DNA of 64,000 bases from Clitoria ternatea (GCA_037962975.1 CM075675.1:32180501-32244500), one strand, 5' to 3'. Shown: positions 1 through 13,089, counted from the first letter of the stretch. Numbers and translations are program-made. The notes: a model not told the origin generated them from the sequence alone.

Positions 1-866
1 TTCTGTGTTTGTTCTTTGTGAAGGATTGGTAAGATAAAGGTATTGGATGCCCCTTTCACACACTACACTCATAATTTACACACTTTTGAGTGGGACCCTG
101 TACCCGGGCCCAAATAAAACTTAAGATTAGGGGAGGTTGGTAGCGGTGTCATTTGGGATGTACTTCCTGTCTGGCTATCGTGAGAACCTCAGCTGGAGTT
201 CGACTTATTCATGATGCCCACACCTAGTAGACTTCCTACTGTTGTGGTCAACATTATGTGTAGGATCTTGGCTCTAGTGACCTTTAGACAGTAGTGCAAG
301 CCACCTATTGTGAGGTACCACTGTTAGATAAACCCTAGAACCGATAGAAGGCCTTCAGAAAAACCCATTTTTAGGCCACAAGGGGCAAACTTTTCCTCTA
401 TCTTTCCTCCTTCCCGCTCTCCCTTTTAATCCAAATTGTTGGACCATTTAGCCGTTCAAAGGATTGCTTCTTTCCATAAACGAAATTTTTTTAAACTAGT
501 GATATTTTGTTAGGCGAATAGTCCTTTCATTTTTCGCATTTCATTAAAGTCTTTGGGTCTTGAGTTATGGATTTTCTGTTTGTCAAAAAAAAGAAAAAAA
601 AATCCAAAAGTAAGGAAAGAGAGACAAAAAACAAAAAAAAAGGGAAAAGGAAAAAGTTGATGCCGATCGGAAGGTCCATAACCTACAGGGCTCTCAGTTT
701 GTCACGAGTTTTGTCAATCGTTACTCTCTGATTATAAAATTGTCTTCCAAAAGTTGCTAAGGGGGTAGCGATTTACGAAACACGTCCTTTGCCAATGACT
801 GATTTCATTTTCTTTGTGTTCTTGCAGGAAGCTATTCAGAGCTAGGCGAATACCTTCGAGTGAAAT
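1..866 (+). other. Element A leader (untranslated)
   Basis: No coding frame is supported here. The stretch parallels element B's leader (about 29750-30603), sharing a block around cccgggccc and the sentence-like run describing the 5' region up to the ORF1 start. Just before ORF1 both copies have a pyrimidine-rich tract ending in an AG followed by gaagc (A: ttgcag/gaagc near 830; B: ttgtag/gaagc near 30568). This looks like a conserved 3' splice site and hints at a leader intron, but I could not identify its donor. Confidence 0.7.
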
Positions 867-2752
867 ATGGAAATTAACATGGGGTCAGGTAGTTGTGGTA
901 CAAGTGTGACTGAGTTGAGGAAGCTACTGCATGTTAAGGCAAAGAAGGTCGACACAACTAGTTTACAGGCACTGGGTAAGAAGTTGAATCTGACTCAAAA
1001 GATGGCTTCGCCAGGAAATACGGAAAGATTTTACAGTTGTTGGAAGTCGAGGTACAAGTTGAGGCGATCACCGCGTTAACTCAGTTTTATGACCCACCTC
1101 TTCGCTGTTTCACATTTCGGGATTTCCAGTTAGCTCCGTCTATTGAGGAATTTGAGCGGATTTTGGGGATGCCTCTAGAAGGACAAGCGCCTTATCGTCA
1201 TCTAGAGCATCAAGCAAATATCGCTTCCGTTGCCCGTGTCCTAAAAATTGGCCCAGAGGTGTTGAAGGGGGCACAACTAAGCAGAAATCAGACCCGGGGG
1301 TTCGCTCGGGAATACCTTGAGAAACACATGCACTTCCAAGCTGAAAAGGAAAATTGGGATGCCTTTATGGATGTTTTGGCTCTTACTATCTATGGTGTCG
1401 TATTACTCCCAAACATAGACAATTATATGGACTACGAGGCTATCGATGTCTTCCTAGCTCGAAAGCTCAGGTTCGAGAACCCCGTCACTACTATTTTGGC
1501 GAACGTCTACTGCACTATGGACTTCTGCCATACACAAGGCGGGAAAAGGATCATCTGTTGTCTGCCAGCTTTATATGTGTGGCTTACATCACATGTCTTT
1601 AACCAAGTGGGCAAGGTTGAATGCCCTGCTTCTGATCTGAAGTTGTGCCAGTTAGCGATAAAGAATGGACGTGAGTGGGCCAATCTTCTGGTGGGGCTCA
1701 CAGCTGAAAAAGTAAGGTGGTATCCACAATAGTTGAAGGTTGATGCCATAATTCACCACTGTAGAAACTACCCAAATGTTCCTCTCATGGGCACTCAGGG
1801 ATGCATCAACTACAACCCTATCATCGCCAAACGCCAATTAGCCTACCCACTGCTTGGGGCACCTGATGAGGAGTCGCTCACTCCTTTTGTTCTCTACTAT
1901 ACAAAAGAAGATTACACCTCTGCCATTCAGAATATAGCGGAGGCTTGGAAGAAAGTGCACAAGAAAAGAAAAGAGTTAGGGGTCCGAAGCCATGCTGTAG
2001 AAGAAGAATACCATCAGTGGATCCTAAATAGGGTGTCCATAGTCAAGCTGCCGTTCAAGAGTCCCTCCTATCTCCCAACAAACGCGCCTGTTCCCCCACC
2101 CATCTTTGAAGATGAAGCAACAAAAGCTATGAGAGCCAAGATAGAGGAACTGACTGCAAGAAACAAAAAGCTAGAAGAAGAATTGCTGATGTCTCAATAA
2201 GAATGTGCCCTTCAGAAAAGGGAGAACCTAGAAAGCAAACAAACCATCGAGGAGGTAGGGAAGAAGCAGAAAGCTGAAAGGGACCATATCAGAAAACAAG
2301 AGCAATGCCTCCGAGTGGCCAACTCGTAACTAAAAATGAAGATTCGTCAGAGGGACACCATTCTAGCTGACAAGCAGGTTCTGAGGGATATGTTGGCAAA
2401 GGCCAAGGAAAATGAACAAAACGCCCTGGTGCAAAAAGAATTACTGCAGTCACAAATTCACAGGGTGGAGCGTTAACTCAATGAGGTGATAGAGGCTTGC
2501 TAACATGAAATAAACGGTGAACGTCAACATGCCATGGAAATAGAGCAAGACTGTCGTGAGGCTATACGCACCTTGGAGGCCAAAACAGCGCAACAGGATG
2601 AGGTCATTTATTCATGGATGGACCGCTTTGCCAACCTGGCATATTTAGCTAACGGGACTCTGGAAGACCTTCCACTCCTACTCAAGCAGGCCGACGAGAT
2701 GGTTAATCCCCTTACTACCCCAAAGGACATTGTAACGTTCTTGAACTATTGA
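867..2752 (+). pseudogene. Element A ORF1: DUF7745-like (plant mobile domain-type) protein with coiled coil, broken
   Basis: This is the extra ORF that Tat/Ogre elements carry upstream of gag; its function is unknown. The start at 867 matches element B's ATG at 30604 (MEINM in both). The N-terminal half reads as the DUF7745 family, with motifs such as YDPPLRCFTFRDFQ, CTMDFCHTQGGKRIICCLP and NVPLMGTQGCINYN. The C-terminal third is charged and heptad-like (KIEELTARNKKLEEELL), a probable coiled coil. Breaks: a one-base deletion near 1005-1010 shifts the frame relative to B, a TAG replaces the expected tryptophan at 1730-1732, and further stops lie at 2198-2200 and between there and 2534. The last open block, 2534-2752, matches the end of B's ORF1. 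Confidence 0.85.
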
Positions 2753-3085
2753 AGGGAAAGGCTTTGTAAGATGAGGGCCATGATTGCCCGAGCTAGGAAT
2801 GGCTGATTTATTTTCTGGTGATGTAACAAACTTAGTAGTTATGTATTTTTGCGGTATCTCAGAATGAAAGGATCTTTTGTCTCCACAACTATCTCGTGTT
2901 AATTTTCATTTATCGCGTACTTAGTACTTTTGAACGTGACGTTCTGAGGAACAGTCGAAGGATAGTCGACAAGTTCTGAATCGCTTCTCGCGTAATTTTG
3001 GTTTACACTCTCTTTATCACCTTGTTCTATTTGCTAAACATGTTCTGCTTTTTAACGAATTTTTGTTTTCTTTTCAAAAGACATC
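2753..3085 (+). other. ORF1-gag spacer with a short conserved hairpin
   Basis: No coding frame. It aligns with 38312-38558 in element B. Both copies keep a perfect 5-bp stem with a 3-base loop, GAACG-tga-CGTTC at 2932-2944 here (loop cga in B), followed by the constant run tgaggaacagtcg. Just before gag both copies have a T-rich tract and an AG followed by acat, then GGGTA and a shared CATCCTTAC, which resembles a 3' splice site. Splicing here is inferred only. Confidence 0.6.
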
Positions 3086-5109
3086 ATGGGTAGGCATCCT
3101 TACCAGACCCGGCTCAAAAAGAGACTCATGCCTGAGGTAGCAGTTATGGACGGAGACTTTAGAACTGAGTTCGATCAGCTGAAAGAGCGGGTAGCAGAGT
3201 TAACTAGATTTTTAGAGAAGAGACACACAGAAGGAGGCTCCTCTGTAGGTGTTGAGGACGCCCAACGGTAGCCTACCACCCTGCCACATCCTCTTGGTTT
3301 TGGCCCGGTAAGGACCCAACTCCCTAACACAACGACACCCCCTCTCACCATTCATATCGGAAGACCTAACCCTTCCGTTGAGTCCCAACCACCTTATGGC
3401 CAGTCCTATGCACAACAACATACATTTGTCGGCCCTGATGGCAACCCGGTACCTTTTCCACCCTATGGCCTACCACCGGGATACTATCCCCCGCTGCTAA
3501 CCAACAAGATGCCCACGACCAGCAAGCGGTGAATCCTCACGCTTCACACCCCACCCAGCCAAGTATGCCACCACTCCATGACCCACAAGCCTATCAGGCC
3601 CAAAACGCACAAGCCCAGACGACCCAACCGACTTACAATGCACAAGCCCAAAACACACAGGTCCAGATGACCCAGCCGACTTACGCCGTACAAGCTACAG
3701 CCCAACCCCAGGGTCCCTCGCTAAATACAGGCCCAATGAACCAGCTTCACGCATCAGCTCCGTCCAACCAGCCACACGGCTATCCGTATGGGTACACGAC
3801 CCCCTATGCAGCCAACCCCCAAGATGCAACCCGTATGATAAACCCGGTCGCCGGTCATAGCACGGTCGCAGCTCCCCAAAAGGGAAAGATAGAAATCTTG
3901 GAGGAACGTTTGAGAATGATGGAAGGCGCTGGAGGTTTTAGACTGATAGATGCTTCTGAATTATGTCTGGTCACGGATGTTGTTCTCCCGCCCAAATTCA
4001 AAATGCCAGACTTTAACAAGTATCGGGGAATGACTTGTCCAAAGAACTATCTCACGATGTAATGCCGAAAGATGGCATCATACTCTTCTAACGACCAATT
4101 GTTGATCCACTGCTTCCAAGATAGCCTAGCCGGGGCCGCCCTTACCTGGTACGCACACCTTGAGCGGAACCATATTCATTGTTGGAAGGGCTTGGCGGAC
4201 GCCTTCATTAGACAATACAAATATAATATGGATATGACACCCAACAGAGTTCAATTACAGAATATGGTGAAGAAAGATAATGAAACATTTAAGGAGTATG
4301 CCCAACGTTGGCGAGAGACAGCTGCACAAGTGGCCCCCCCGCTGTTAGAAAAAGAGATAGTCGCGATGTTTATCGACACGCTCCCATCACCCTTCTATGG
4401 CAAGATGATTGGTAGTGTTTCATCTAACTTCTCTGACATTATGACTAACGGGGAAAGGGTAGAGAGTGGAATACGAACAGGAAAGATCACCCGGGGCCTA
4501 TCTGGGGCAAGCACGACAAAAAAACCGGCACCTGGTGATGGTAGGAGAAGAGATGGAGAAACTAATTCCATCTTTTCTGATCAAAGGATGGCTCCACCAA
4601 GACCATTCGTCCCTACCACGATTCAAGCTCCCAATGCTTATGTGGCCGCTGCCACTCATGGCCCTACAGCTTATACTCCCCACTTTCGTTCGCCCATGGT
4701 AAGAGCGCCAATGTCGCAACCCATGTCATACCATCAACCGCAACAAGTGATTCAACCACCCAATCCCAATCAGAATGCAAGGAGACCCAACAATGAGCGC
4801 ACCCCTGTGCAGTTTGATCCTATCCCAATAACATATACTGAACTTTTGCGACTTCTCGTTCAAAAGGGTCTGGTGGCTCCGTGTCCCTCGAGGCCGATGC
4901 AACCTCCTTACCCAAGGGGGTATGATCCTAACGCTCATTGTGATTATCACGCTGGGACATCAGGGCATTCCACAGAAAATTGCTTGGCCTTGAAATACAA
5001 AGTGAGAGATCTGATCAAAGCCGACTGGCTTAATTTTCGAGAAGGAAGTCCTAACATGGCCACAAATCCCCTGCCCAATCACGGAGGTTCAGGAGTTAAC
5101 GCCGTGTAA
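3086..5109 (+). pseudogene. Element A gag, broken
   Basis: Gag packages element RNA. The N-terminus (MGRHPYQTRLKKR) leads into a predicted coiled coil, then a long Pro/Gln/Ala-rich linker. A retrotransposon gag domain follows, with motifs LIHCFQDSLAGAALTWY and QYKYNMDMTPNRVQLQNM near 4096-4265. A zinc knuckle of unusual C-H-H-C spacing (CX2HX5HX4C) sits at 4939-4983. Breaks: the N-terminal frame stops at 3269-3271 and the main gag frame is a different one from 3529 onward. A TAA at 4060-4062 replaces the Tyr codon seen in B, and another TAA ends the frame at 5107-5109. In this family gag normally runs straight on into protease without a stop. Confidence 0.85.
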
Positions 5110-5142
5110 AAGGATGAGGAGTGCATCAGGGATGTTGCTGAT

Positions 5143-6865
5143 ATGAAGACACCATTAAAAACAATTCATTCTCACTTGCTCAAGCAAGGTTTAGTGAAGG
5201 AACCTTGGATTGAGGAGTACGACAAGGATCAGACTGCCGAACGCCTTAACTTCTGTGAACTTCTTCAAGGGCTCATGGATGGCAACTTTATACAAGTCTG
5301 TAAGCACCATGAAGACAGGGTGAATATGATTCAAGAACAGTCAGGGGTGCTGGTTCCTAAACCTTTAACAATTTTCTACAATAAGAGCCCCTCAGTGGTT
5401 CCCATTTTTGTGCAACCAACTGTTACTATTCAAACACCTACCCCATTTTAATTTAAGGATTCACGGGCTGTCCCGTGGAAATACGATATGGATGTAGTCG
5501 TTGCAGGCTCGACAATGAGCAACCCGTCGTCATCGTCGGTCACAAACATTGCCGGGGTAGGGGGTGTAACCCGGAGCGGGAGAGTATATGCCCCTCCAGA
5601 GCCGAGGAAATATCAGACTGCCGAAAAAGCTAAAGTAGATGGCAAAGAAAAAGGGGCGGTAACTGATGAAGAAGCCCAAGAGTTCCTAAAGTTTATTCGC
5701 CAAAGCGAATATCAAGTACTAGACTAGTTGAACCATACTCCAGCTAAAATATCTCTATTGTCGTTGTTGATAAATTCTGAGCCACATAGGAAGACACTAA
5801 TGAAGGTGCTAAATGAGGCTTATGTCAGCCATGACCTCCCCGTTGATAAGTTTCAGGGAATAGTAGGGCACATCGTTACAGATAACTATCTGACTTTCAC
5901 CGACGATAAGGTACCACCGGAAGGAGTGGGGCACAACAAGGCCCTCCACATCTCTGTGAAATACCGAGATCATATTCTAGCAAATGCTAGTTGACAACGG
6001 GTCATCCCTTAATGTAATGCCCAAATCAACGTTGGCCAAGTTGTCATTCGACGGGACATATATGAAGCCGAGTGCCATAATTGTGCGGGCCTTCGATGGT
6101 ACACGAAGGGAGGTCATGGGCGAGATTGAACTGCCCATTCAAGTTGGACCTTGCACGTTCCAGGTCCTCTTCCAGGTTATGGATATCATGCCTGCTTACA
6201 GTTGTCTGTTGGGTCGGCCACGGATCCATTCAGCTGGAGTGGTCCTATCTACCCTGCACCAAAAACTGAAGTTCGTAATAGACAACAAGCTGATAATCAT
6301 ATTTGGTGAGGAAGACTTCTTGGTCAGTAAACCCATTACGACCCCTCACGTCGAGGCAGCGGAAGAGGCCCTTGAGACCTCGTTCTAGGCATTAGAAATT
6401 ACAAATGCCACATACGTGGGAGAAGGGACCACGATGGTTAGAGCCTGCATGCCAACTGCGTCCCTGGTGATGGCAAAAATGATGCTGCGTGAAGGATATA
6501 AGCCTGGGAAGGGTTTAGGACGTGCTTTAGACGGAGAGGTAGAACCTGTGCGCCTTGTGAAGAATAGAAATGGTTTTGGCTTAGGGTACCGGCCCACGGC
6601 CACCGATAGGAGAAGGGTGGAAGAAGAAAAAGAGGGAAAGAAGGGCTGCCCGTATTGCTGGTAGGGAACCTCACACCACAAGAGTCTCCATCTGTGATCT
6701 CTATGAAAGCTTCTGGAGTGCCAGATTGATGCCTCCAGGCCTAGTAGCTATTTTTGAAGATGGTCTTTGTGATAGTGCTGATTTCGTGATTGTTTGCCCG
6801 CCAGGCCTAGAGCTTCGCAACTGGGAGGCCGTCGAACTCCCTACGACTTTAAATGATTCACCAAA
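5143..6865 (+). pseudogene. Element A protease region with G-patch, broken
   Basis: This continues gag. A linker (5143-5994) leads to a retropepsin-like aspartic protease whose active-site motif is DNGSS (near 5990) instead of DTGSS, as in element B. A glycine-rich G-patch follows near 6480-6600, with YKPGKGLGR and GFGLGY; G-patches bind nucleic acid or helicases and also occur next to protease in betaretroviruses. Breaks: stops at 5449-5451 and 5725-5727, a frameshift just before the protease (the 5728 frame ends at 5994 while the protease is in the next frame), and stops at 6386-6388 and 6662-6664. The natural end is the donor-like GT at 6866. Confidence 0.82.
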
Positions 6866-7101
6866 GTAATTTGTTATTGCTTTAATGTCTTGTTTATCCC
6901 TCTGCTATGCCTAAGGCTTTGGGACTTTTCCATGTAATAAGGGCGAAGAACTTGTTTTATCATTCAATCAATAAATGCATATCGAAATTCAAAAAAAAAC
7001 TCTTCTCATCCCTTTATCCTTGCTTTGATTCATTTTCTTTACTTGCTTGTTCCTCCTTTTCTTTATCTTCTTTATTTTTGCCATAACACACTAAATTGCA
7101 G
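6866..7101 (+). other. Putative Ogre-type intron between protease and pol (236 bp)
   Basis: The donor-like GTAATT overlaps the stop codon of the protease frame (aag-taa). The acceptor is ttgcag/atccaaaa at 7096-7109, after a T-rich tract. Element B has the same arrangement: donor GTAATC overlapping its stop, and acceptor atgcag/atccaaaa. In both, removing the segment removes the stop and joins the protease frame to the acidic exon before RT in phase. Introns at this position are established for Ogre elements. The exact sites here are my inference. Confidence 0.65.
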
Positions 7102-10100
7102 ATCCAAAAATAACCTTTTTGAGACTAATGAAATCACAATCCCGCTTCACGATTTCGATCACCCAGTTGACTATGCCGACGAAGAAGATGGAGAAGACTA
7201 TGAGCCACCGCCCGAGTTAACAAGGTTATTGGAACAAGAGGACAGAGAAATTCAGCCTTATTTAGAGATAGTTGAGATTATTAATTTGGGGAATGAGGAG
7301 GATAAGAAATAAGTCAAGATTGGTACCTCCTTGAGTAAGGAACGGAGGCAAGAATTGATTAAGCTGCTAATAGAGTTCCGTGACATCTTCGCTTAGTTTT
7401 ACCAAGACATGCCCGGCCTTGATATTAGCATTATTGAGCATAAATTACCACTGAAGCCAGACTGTCCCCCGATAAAGCAAAAACTATGCCGAATGAAGCC
7501 CAAAATGCTCTTGAAAATCAAAGAAGAAGTTAAGAAGCAGTTTAATGCTAGATTTTTAGCAGTGGCAAAGTATCCTCAATGGGTAGCAAATATCGTCCCT
7601 GTCCCAAAGAAAGATGGAAAGATACGAATGTGCGTAGACTATCGGGACTTAAATAAGGCTAGTCCCAAAGACAATTTTCCTCTGCCACAGATTGATGTCT
7701 TGGTTGATAACACAGCCAATATACCATCTTCTCATTCATGGATGGTTTCTCTGGGTATAACTAGATTAAGATGGCACCCGAAGACATGGAGAAGACCACA
7801 TTTATCACCTTGTGGGGCACTTTCTGTTACAAAGTGATGTCCTTCAGTTTGCAAAACGCTGGGGTAACCTACCAAAGGGCAATGGTGACCCTCTTCCATG
7901 ACATGATGCACAAGGAGATAGAGGTTTATGTGGACGATATCATTTCCAAATCTAGAACCGATGAAAAGCATATTGTTGATTTGAGAAAGCTTTTTGAAAT
8001 GTTTAGGAAGTATAATCTCAGGTTGAACCCGGCCAAGTGTATCTTTGGCACAAGATCAGGCAAACTGTTAGGGTTCATTGTAAGCAAGAGAGGGATAGAA
8101 GTAGATCCTGACAAGGTCAAAGCGATTTTCGAAATGCCTCCTCCCTGTACAGAAAAAGAAGTCAGAGGATTCTTGGGAAGGTTGAACTATATTACTCGGT
8201 TTATCTCACAACTGACAGCAACTTGTGAACCGATCTTTAAGTTGCTCCGTAAGAACCAACTAGCGCAATGGAATGAAGATTGTCAAATGGCTTTTGAGAA
8301 GATAAATCAGTATTTGCGGGAGCCATCAATCTTGGTACCACCGACTCCTGGAAGGCCACTAATCTTGTATCTGACAATGTTGGATGAATCTATGGGTTGT
8401 GTATTGGGGCAACATGATAAGACTGGAAAGAAGGAACATGTTACTTACTACTTAAGCAAAAAGTTCACTGATTGTGAGATAAGGTATTCCGCTTTAGAGC
8501 GAACTTGTTGCGTGTTAGCATGGGCCGCTAAGCGCCTAAGGCAGTACATGTTGAGTCACACCACCTGGCTAGTTTCTAAGATGGACCCCGTCAAGTATAT
8601 TTTTGAAAAGCTTGCTTTGACCGGAAGGATTTCTCGTTGGCAAGTACTATTAACTGAGTACGACATAACATATGTCACTCAAAAGGCCATAAGAGGAAGT
8701 GCCCTGGCAGACTACTTAGCGCACCAGCCTGTCAACGACTACCAATTGATACTATTTGACTTCACGGATGAGGATATCCTGGCATTGTTTAATGAAGAAG
8801 GCGGTGGTAAAGACAAATGGATCTTAAGGTTCGATAGGGCTTCTAACACACTAGGGCATGGAATCGGAGCTGTTTTGATTTCACCAGATAAAGAGTTCAT
8901 CCCTGTCTACGCCAGGTTGTGCTTCGATTGCGCCAACAACATCGCTGAGTATGAGGCATGTTCTTTGGGGATCCAAGTGGCGTTAGATGTGAAAGTGAGG
9001 TCATTGGAAGTCTACAGGGACTCTGCTTTGGTCATCCACCAATTAAAAGGCGAGTGGGAAACTAGGGATAGCAAGTTGGTTCCCTATCACACCCACATCA
9101 AGGAAATGATCAAAGATTTTGATGATATTTCTTTTTATCATGTTCGTCGGGATGTTAATCAGATGGCTGACGCTTTGGCCACTCTTGTTTCAATGTTCAG
9201 AGTGAGTAATGATTATGACATGCCTCTTATCGAGATAGAGAAGCGCAGTGAACCCGCGTACTACCAAGTGGTTAAAGAGGAGTCAGATGGAAAACCTTGG
9301 TACCACGATATTAAGAGGTATATCCAAAGGCAAGAAGACCCAGACGGTGCTATAGAGAACGACAAGAGAACCCTACGACGGCTCGCCATGGGTTTCTTCT
9401 TAAACAGTGATGTGCTTTACAAAAGAAACTACGACTTTATCCTCCTTCGCTGTGCTGACACTGCTGAAGCAAACAAAATCATGAGAGATGTTCACGAGGG
9501 ATCTTTTGGAACCCACACTAATGGGCATGCCATGTCAAGAAAGATCTTGAGGGCCAGTTATTACTAGATGACCATGGAAACGGACTGCTTTGCTTATGTT
9601 CGGAAGTGTCACAAATGTCAAATATACGCTGATCATATTCATGCTCCCCCGTCATCTCTGAATGTCTTATCAGCACCGTGGCCCTTTTCAATGTGGGGCA
9701 TGGATGTCATCGGTCCCATCGAGCCAAAAGCCTCAAACGGTCATCGTTTCATCTTGGTCACCATCGATTATTTCACAAAGTAGGTAGAGGCTGCTTCATA
9801 TGCCAATGTGACAAGAAATGTTGTGGTTAAATTCATCAAGTGAGAACTGATATGCCGATATGGCTTGCCAAGTCAGATCATCACTGACAATGGGACGAAT
9901 TTGAATAATAAAATGATGAAGGAACTTTGTGAGAGTTTCAAAATTCACCATCATAATTCCTCCCCTTATCGCCCTAAAATGAATGGGGCAGTCGAGGCAG
10001 CCAATAAAAACATCAAGAAGATAATACAAAACATGGTGGTAACCTACAGAGATTGGAGTGAGATTCTCCCTTTTGCTTTGCATGGGTATCGTACCTCAGT

Positions 10101-10546
10101 CCGAACTTCAACTGGGGCAACCCCATTCTCCTTGGTTTATGGTATGGAAATAGTCTTGCCTTTTGAAGTAGAGATCCCTTCCCTTTCGGGTAATAATGGA
10201 GGCAAAATTAGAAGAAGCTGAGTGGGTCCGAACTCGACATGACCAACTAAATCTAATCGATGGTAAAAGACTGACTGCCCTCTGTCATGGTCAGTTGTAT
10301 CAAAGGCGCATGAAACGAGCATTCGAAAAGAAGGTGCGACCTTGATAGTTCCAAGAAGGAGATTTGGTTCTCAAGAAGATTTTGCCAATTCGAAAGGACA
10401 ACCGAGGCAAATGGACTCCTAACTATGAGGGGCCGTATATCGTGAAGAGAGCCTTCTCTGGAGGAGCCCTAATTCTGACTAGCGTGGACGGTGAGGACTT
10501 GCCAATGCCTATAAATGCAGACGCGGTGAAAAAGTAGTACGCCTAA
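7102..10546 (+). pseudogene. Element A pol: RT, RNase H, archaeal-type RNase H, integrase; broken
   Basis: This copies and integrates the element. In order: an acidic exon (7102-7312), then RT with CVDYRDLN near 7630 and YVDDI at 7927-7941. RNase H follows (YYLSKKF, ALERTCC), then a second, archaeal-type RNase H (RFDRASN near 8831, AEYEAC, MADALA). Integrase has a zinc-binding part (CHKCQIY), MDVIGP, TDNGTN and NGAVEAAN, so the catalytic residues D, D and E survive. Breaks: stops at 7310-7312 and 7394-7396, and a frameshift at about 7720-7770. Tryptophan codons have become TAG at 9565-9567 and 9781-9783, there is a stop at 9841-9843, a frameshift near 10185-10200, and late stops close to 10343 and 10535. 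The end is chosen by alignment with element B. Confidence 0.9.
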
Positions 10547-11562
10547 GGAGGGAATGTCAAGAATCAGATAAAGCAAAAAAAAGAAGAAAAGAAAGAAAAA
10601 GTAAAAATAATGCTCGCTAGGCTGAAAAGCTGAAAGGGCGGCCTAGGCAAAAGTTAGAGCGACCCGGTGAGTTGAAAACCTGAAAGGGTGGTTCAGGTAA
10701 AAGTTAGGGTCAAGTTTCTTGTAATACGACTAAGACCTCCGACTCGAGAAGTACAAGTCTGAGCTGGGGCACGTGAATCATCGTCGAACTTACCTTCTCC
10801 AAAGCAAGGTCGAAGGGTGAACATGAAGTCGCGTTGGGGAGTTAAGATTATCACTAGTCTCAAGGATTCACTGGAGTATCCATGAACCTTCCCTGCTTCA
10901 CCTATCCTTGACCTGTTCTATGTGACTTCATTTCATTTACTTTCCCCATTGTCCATTCTCTGTACTTGTTTGACATACATGAATAAAATTCATCTTTTTC
11001 GATACGTGTTATGAATTTCATTGATCTGATAAAACATTGTGTTTTTAATAAAATAAATGAAAGAATGGTGAACATTTAAAGTCGTAAGGGACAAGATGCT
11101 CTTACTACTTGACCTCATCTTGGGAGATCATTACAAAAAACTCGGCCATGCACGCGCTCTAAAGCTATGGTTGCCTCGTTCATTCTCCTCTGTCCATGAG
11201 TTATCCTAAGGGTCACGGTTTCATAGGATCTACCCTGTTTTTGAAATTATCTATGCACTACTTACCCTTTTTCTGCAGGTTGTTGTAACAAACAATTATG
11301 TCAAATCTTAACTCCTTGAAAGCACTTTCAGGCTTAGAAGGACTCATTCTTCCCCAATTGAAATGCATTCCAAAATATCTGAGAGCATCCCGCAAAACTC
11401 TCCCCAAGCAGAATCACCAAATCCTCTTCCCGGTGAAACCATAATGGCTACTAGACAAGGGCCAACTATACCTTCCTCCTACAGTGGAACTATACCCCAG
11501 GAACAGACTCCAATTGGCCCTTCTTCCCCAATAAGTTCATCGTCACCAAACTAGCACCCATC

Positions 11563-11720
11563 ATACGCTCAAACTGGGGCATCACCCCAGGGTCTTTTAG
11601 TCAAGGGGTAGTACCCCGAATTTCCACACAACTCAAACTGGGGCATCTCCCTAGATGTCTACTCTTTTCAGTCAAGGGGCGATGCCTCGAATTTCCAAGC
11701 TACTCAGACTGAGACATCCC
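11563..11720 (+). repeat. Longer-period tandem repeat with GGGG/CCCC hairpins (about 2 units)
   Basis: Units of about 75-80 bp share aactggggcatc...ccc and caaggggy...cccc. Each has two small inverted repeats (ctgggg/cccc and aaggggt/acccc). This is the counterpart of the larger array at 46690-47400 in element B. Confidence 0.65.
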
Positions 11721-11739
11721 CCCAGGTTCCTACTTCCTG

Positions 11740-12620
11740 TCAACCAAGAGGGTCAACCCCACCTTTTTACTTTCCTGTAAACCAAGGGTCAACCCCACCT
11801 TTTACTTTCTTGTCAATTGAAGGGTCAACCCCACCTTTTACTTTTCTGTCAATCGAAGGGTCAATCCCACCTTTTACTTTTCTGTCAATCGAGGGTCAAT
11901 CCCACTTTTTACTTTTCTGTCAATCTAAGGGTCAACCCCACCTTTTGCTTTCCTGTCAATCATGGGGCCATACCCCAACCATTTTACTTTTCTATCAACC
12001 AAGGGTCAACCCCACCTTTTACTTTTCTATCAATCGAAGGGTCAACCCCACCTTTTACTTTCCTGTCAATCGAGGGTTAACCCCACCTTTTTCTTTTCTG
12101 TCAATCGAAGGGTAAACCCCACCTTTTCCTTTCCTGTCAATCATGGGGCAGTACCCCAACCATTTTACTTTTCTGTCAACCAAGGGTCAATCCCACCTTT
12201 TACTTTCCAGTCAACTGAGGGTCAACCCCACCTTTTACTTTCTTGTCAATCGAAGGGTCAACCCCACCTTTTTACTTTCTTGTCAACCGAGGGTCAACCC
12301 CACATTTTTCTATCAACCGAGGGGTCAACCCTAACCTTTTACTTTTCTATCAATCGAAGGGTCAACCCCACCTTTTACTTTCTTGTCAACCGAGGATCAA
12401 CCCCACCATTTACTTTCTTGTCAATTGAAGGGTCAACCCCGTCATTTTACTTTCTTGTCAATCGAATGGTCAACCCCACCATTTTACTTTCTTGTCAATC
12501 AAAGGATCAATCCTACCTTTTACTTTCCTGTCAGCCGATGGTTAATCCCACATTTTACTTTTCTGTCAACCGAAGGGTCTACCCCTCCTTTTATTTCCAG
12601 TCAACTGAGGGGTGATTCCC
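11740..12620 (+). repeat. About 25-copy tandem repeat, unit about 34-37 bp
   Basis: The unit consists of gggtcaaccccacctttt, then actttcctgtcaaccga, with substitutions and one-base length changes between copies. Each copy holds the small palindrome GGGTcaACCC. Variant copies carry GGGGcagtaCCCC or GGGGccataCCCC. A related array stands at 47458-47830 in element B. Minisatellites between pol and the 3' LTR are typical of Tat elements. Confidence 0.9.
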
Positions 12621-13089
12621 AGTCAACCAGAGCATCACCCTCAATCATTTTACTTCCTGACAAACCAAGGGCATCCATCCATGTCATTTATCTTTTGTCA
12701 AATAGCTCTAGCTTCAGGTACACCGCCCCGGGCTATTCCTTTTAAGCTAGGGACATCCCCCAAGTCATCTGATTTCAATCAAAGTCTCAGGAACCCACTT
12801 CTAGGCTATCTTATTTCTCGATTTGAGCCTGGGGCATCCCCTAGGCATCTGATTTCTGTCAAGGAAGCTTCAGGGAAAAGCTTTAACTTCAGTTGCCGAA
12901 GTTGACAGCTTGTTTATCTTCCCCAATTGCCGAAGCTTTCAAGTCTTTCTTATTGCCAAAGATGGCATTGTTTGACTCTCCTGTTTATCAAAACTGTCAC
13001 ATTTTTTGAAGTTATTACTGTCAAGATGGTGTTCATATCTTTACTTCCTTTTCGTGATATGAACGAATAATTCATATTTTCACGAAAAG

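Larger units (their letters stand above)
10547..13089 (+). other. Element A 3' non-coding region after pol
   Basis: No coding frame is supported. It opens with two units of the type ctgaaagggcgg...aaaagttag (10611-10710), which form stem-loops. The first has a CTAGG/CCTAG stem at 10617-10646. Element B has counterparts at 45861-45939. Short-period tandem repeats follow (11563-11720 and 11740-12620), then a run with spaced gaacaccatc-like and gggcat motifs up to the polypurine tract. Frames through the repeats look open only because the roughly 36-bp period is a multiple of three. Confidence 0.75.

Noticed and set aside
11810..12745. Several open frames of 60-217 codons, Pro/Phe/Ser-rich repeats
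   Set aside because: They run through a 36-bp tandem array, whose period keeps several frames open at once. The same holds for 47448-48065 on both strands.
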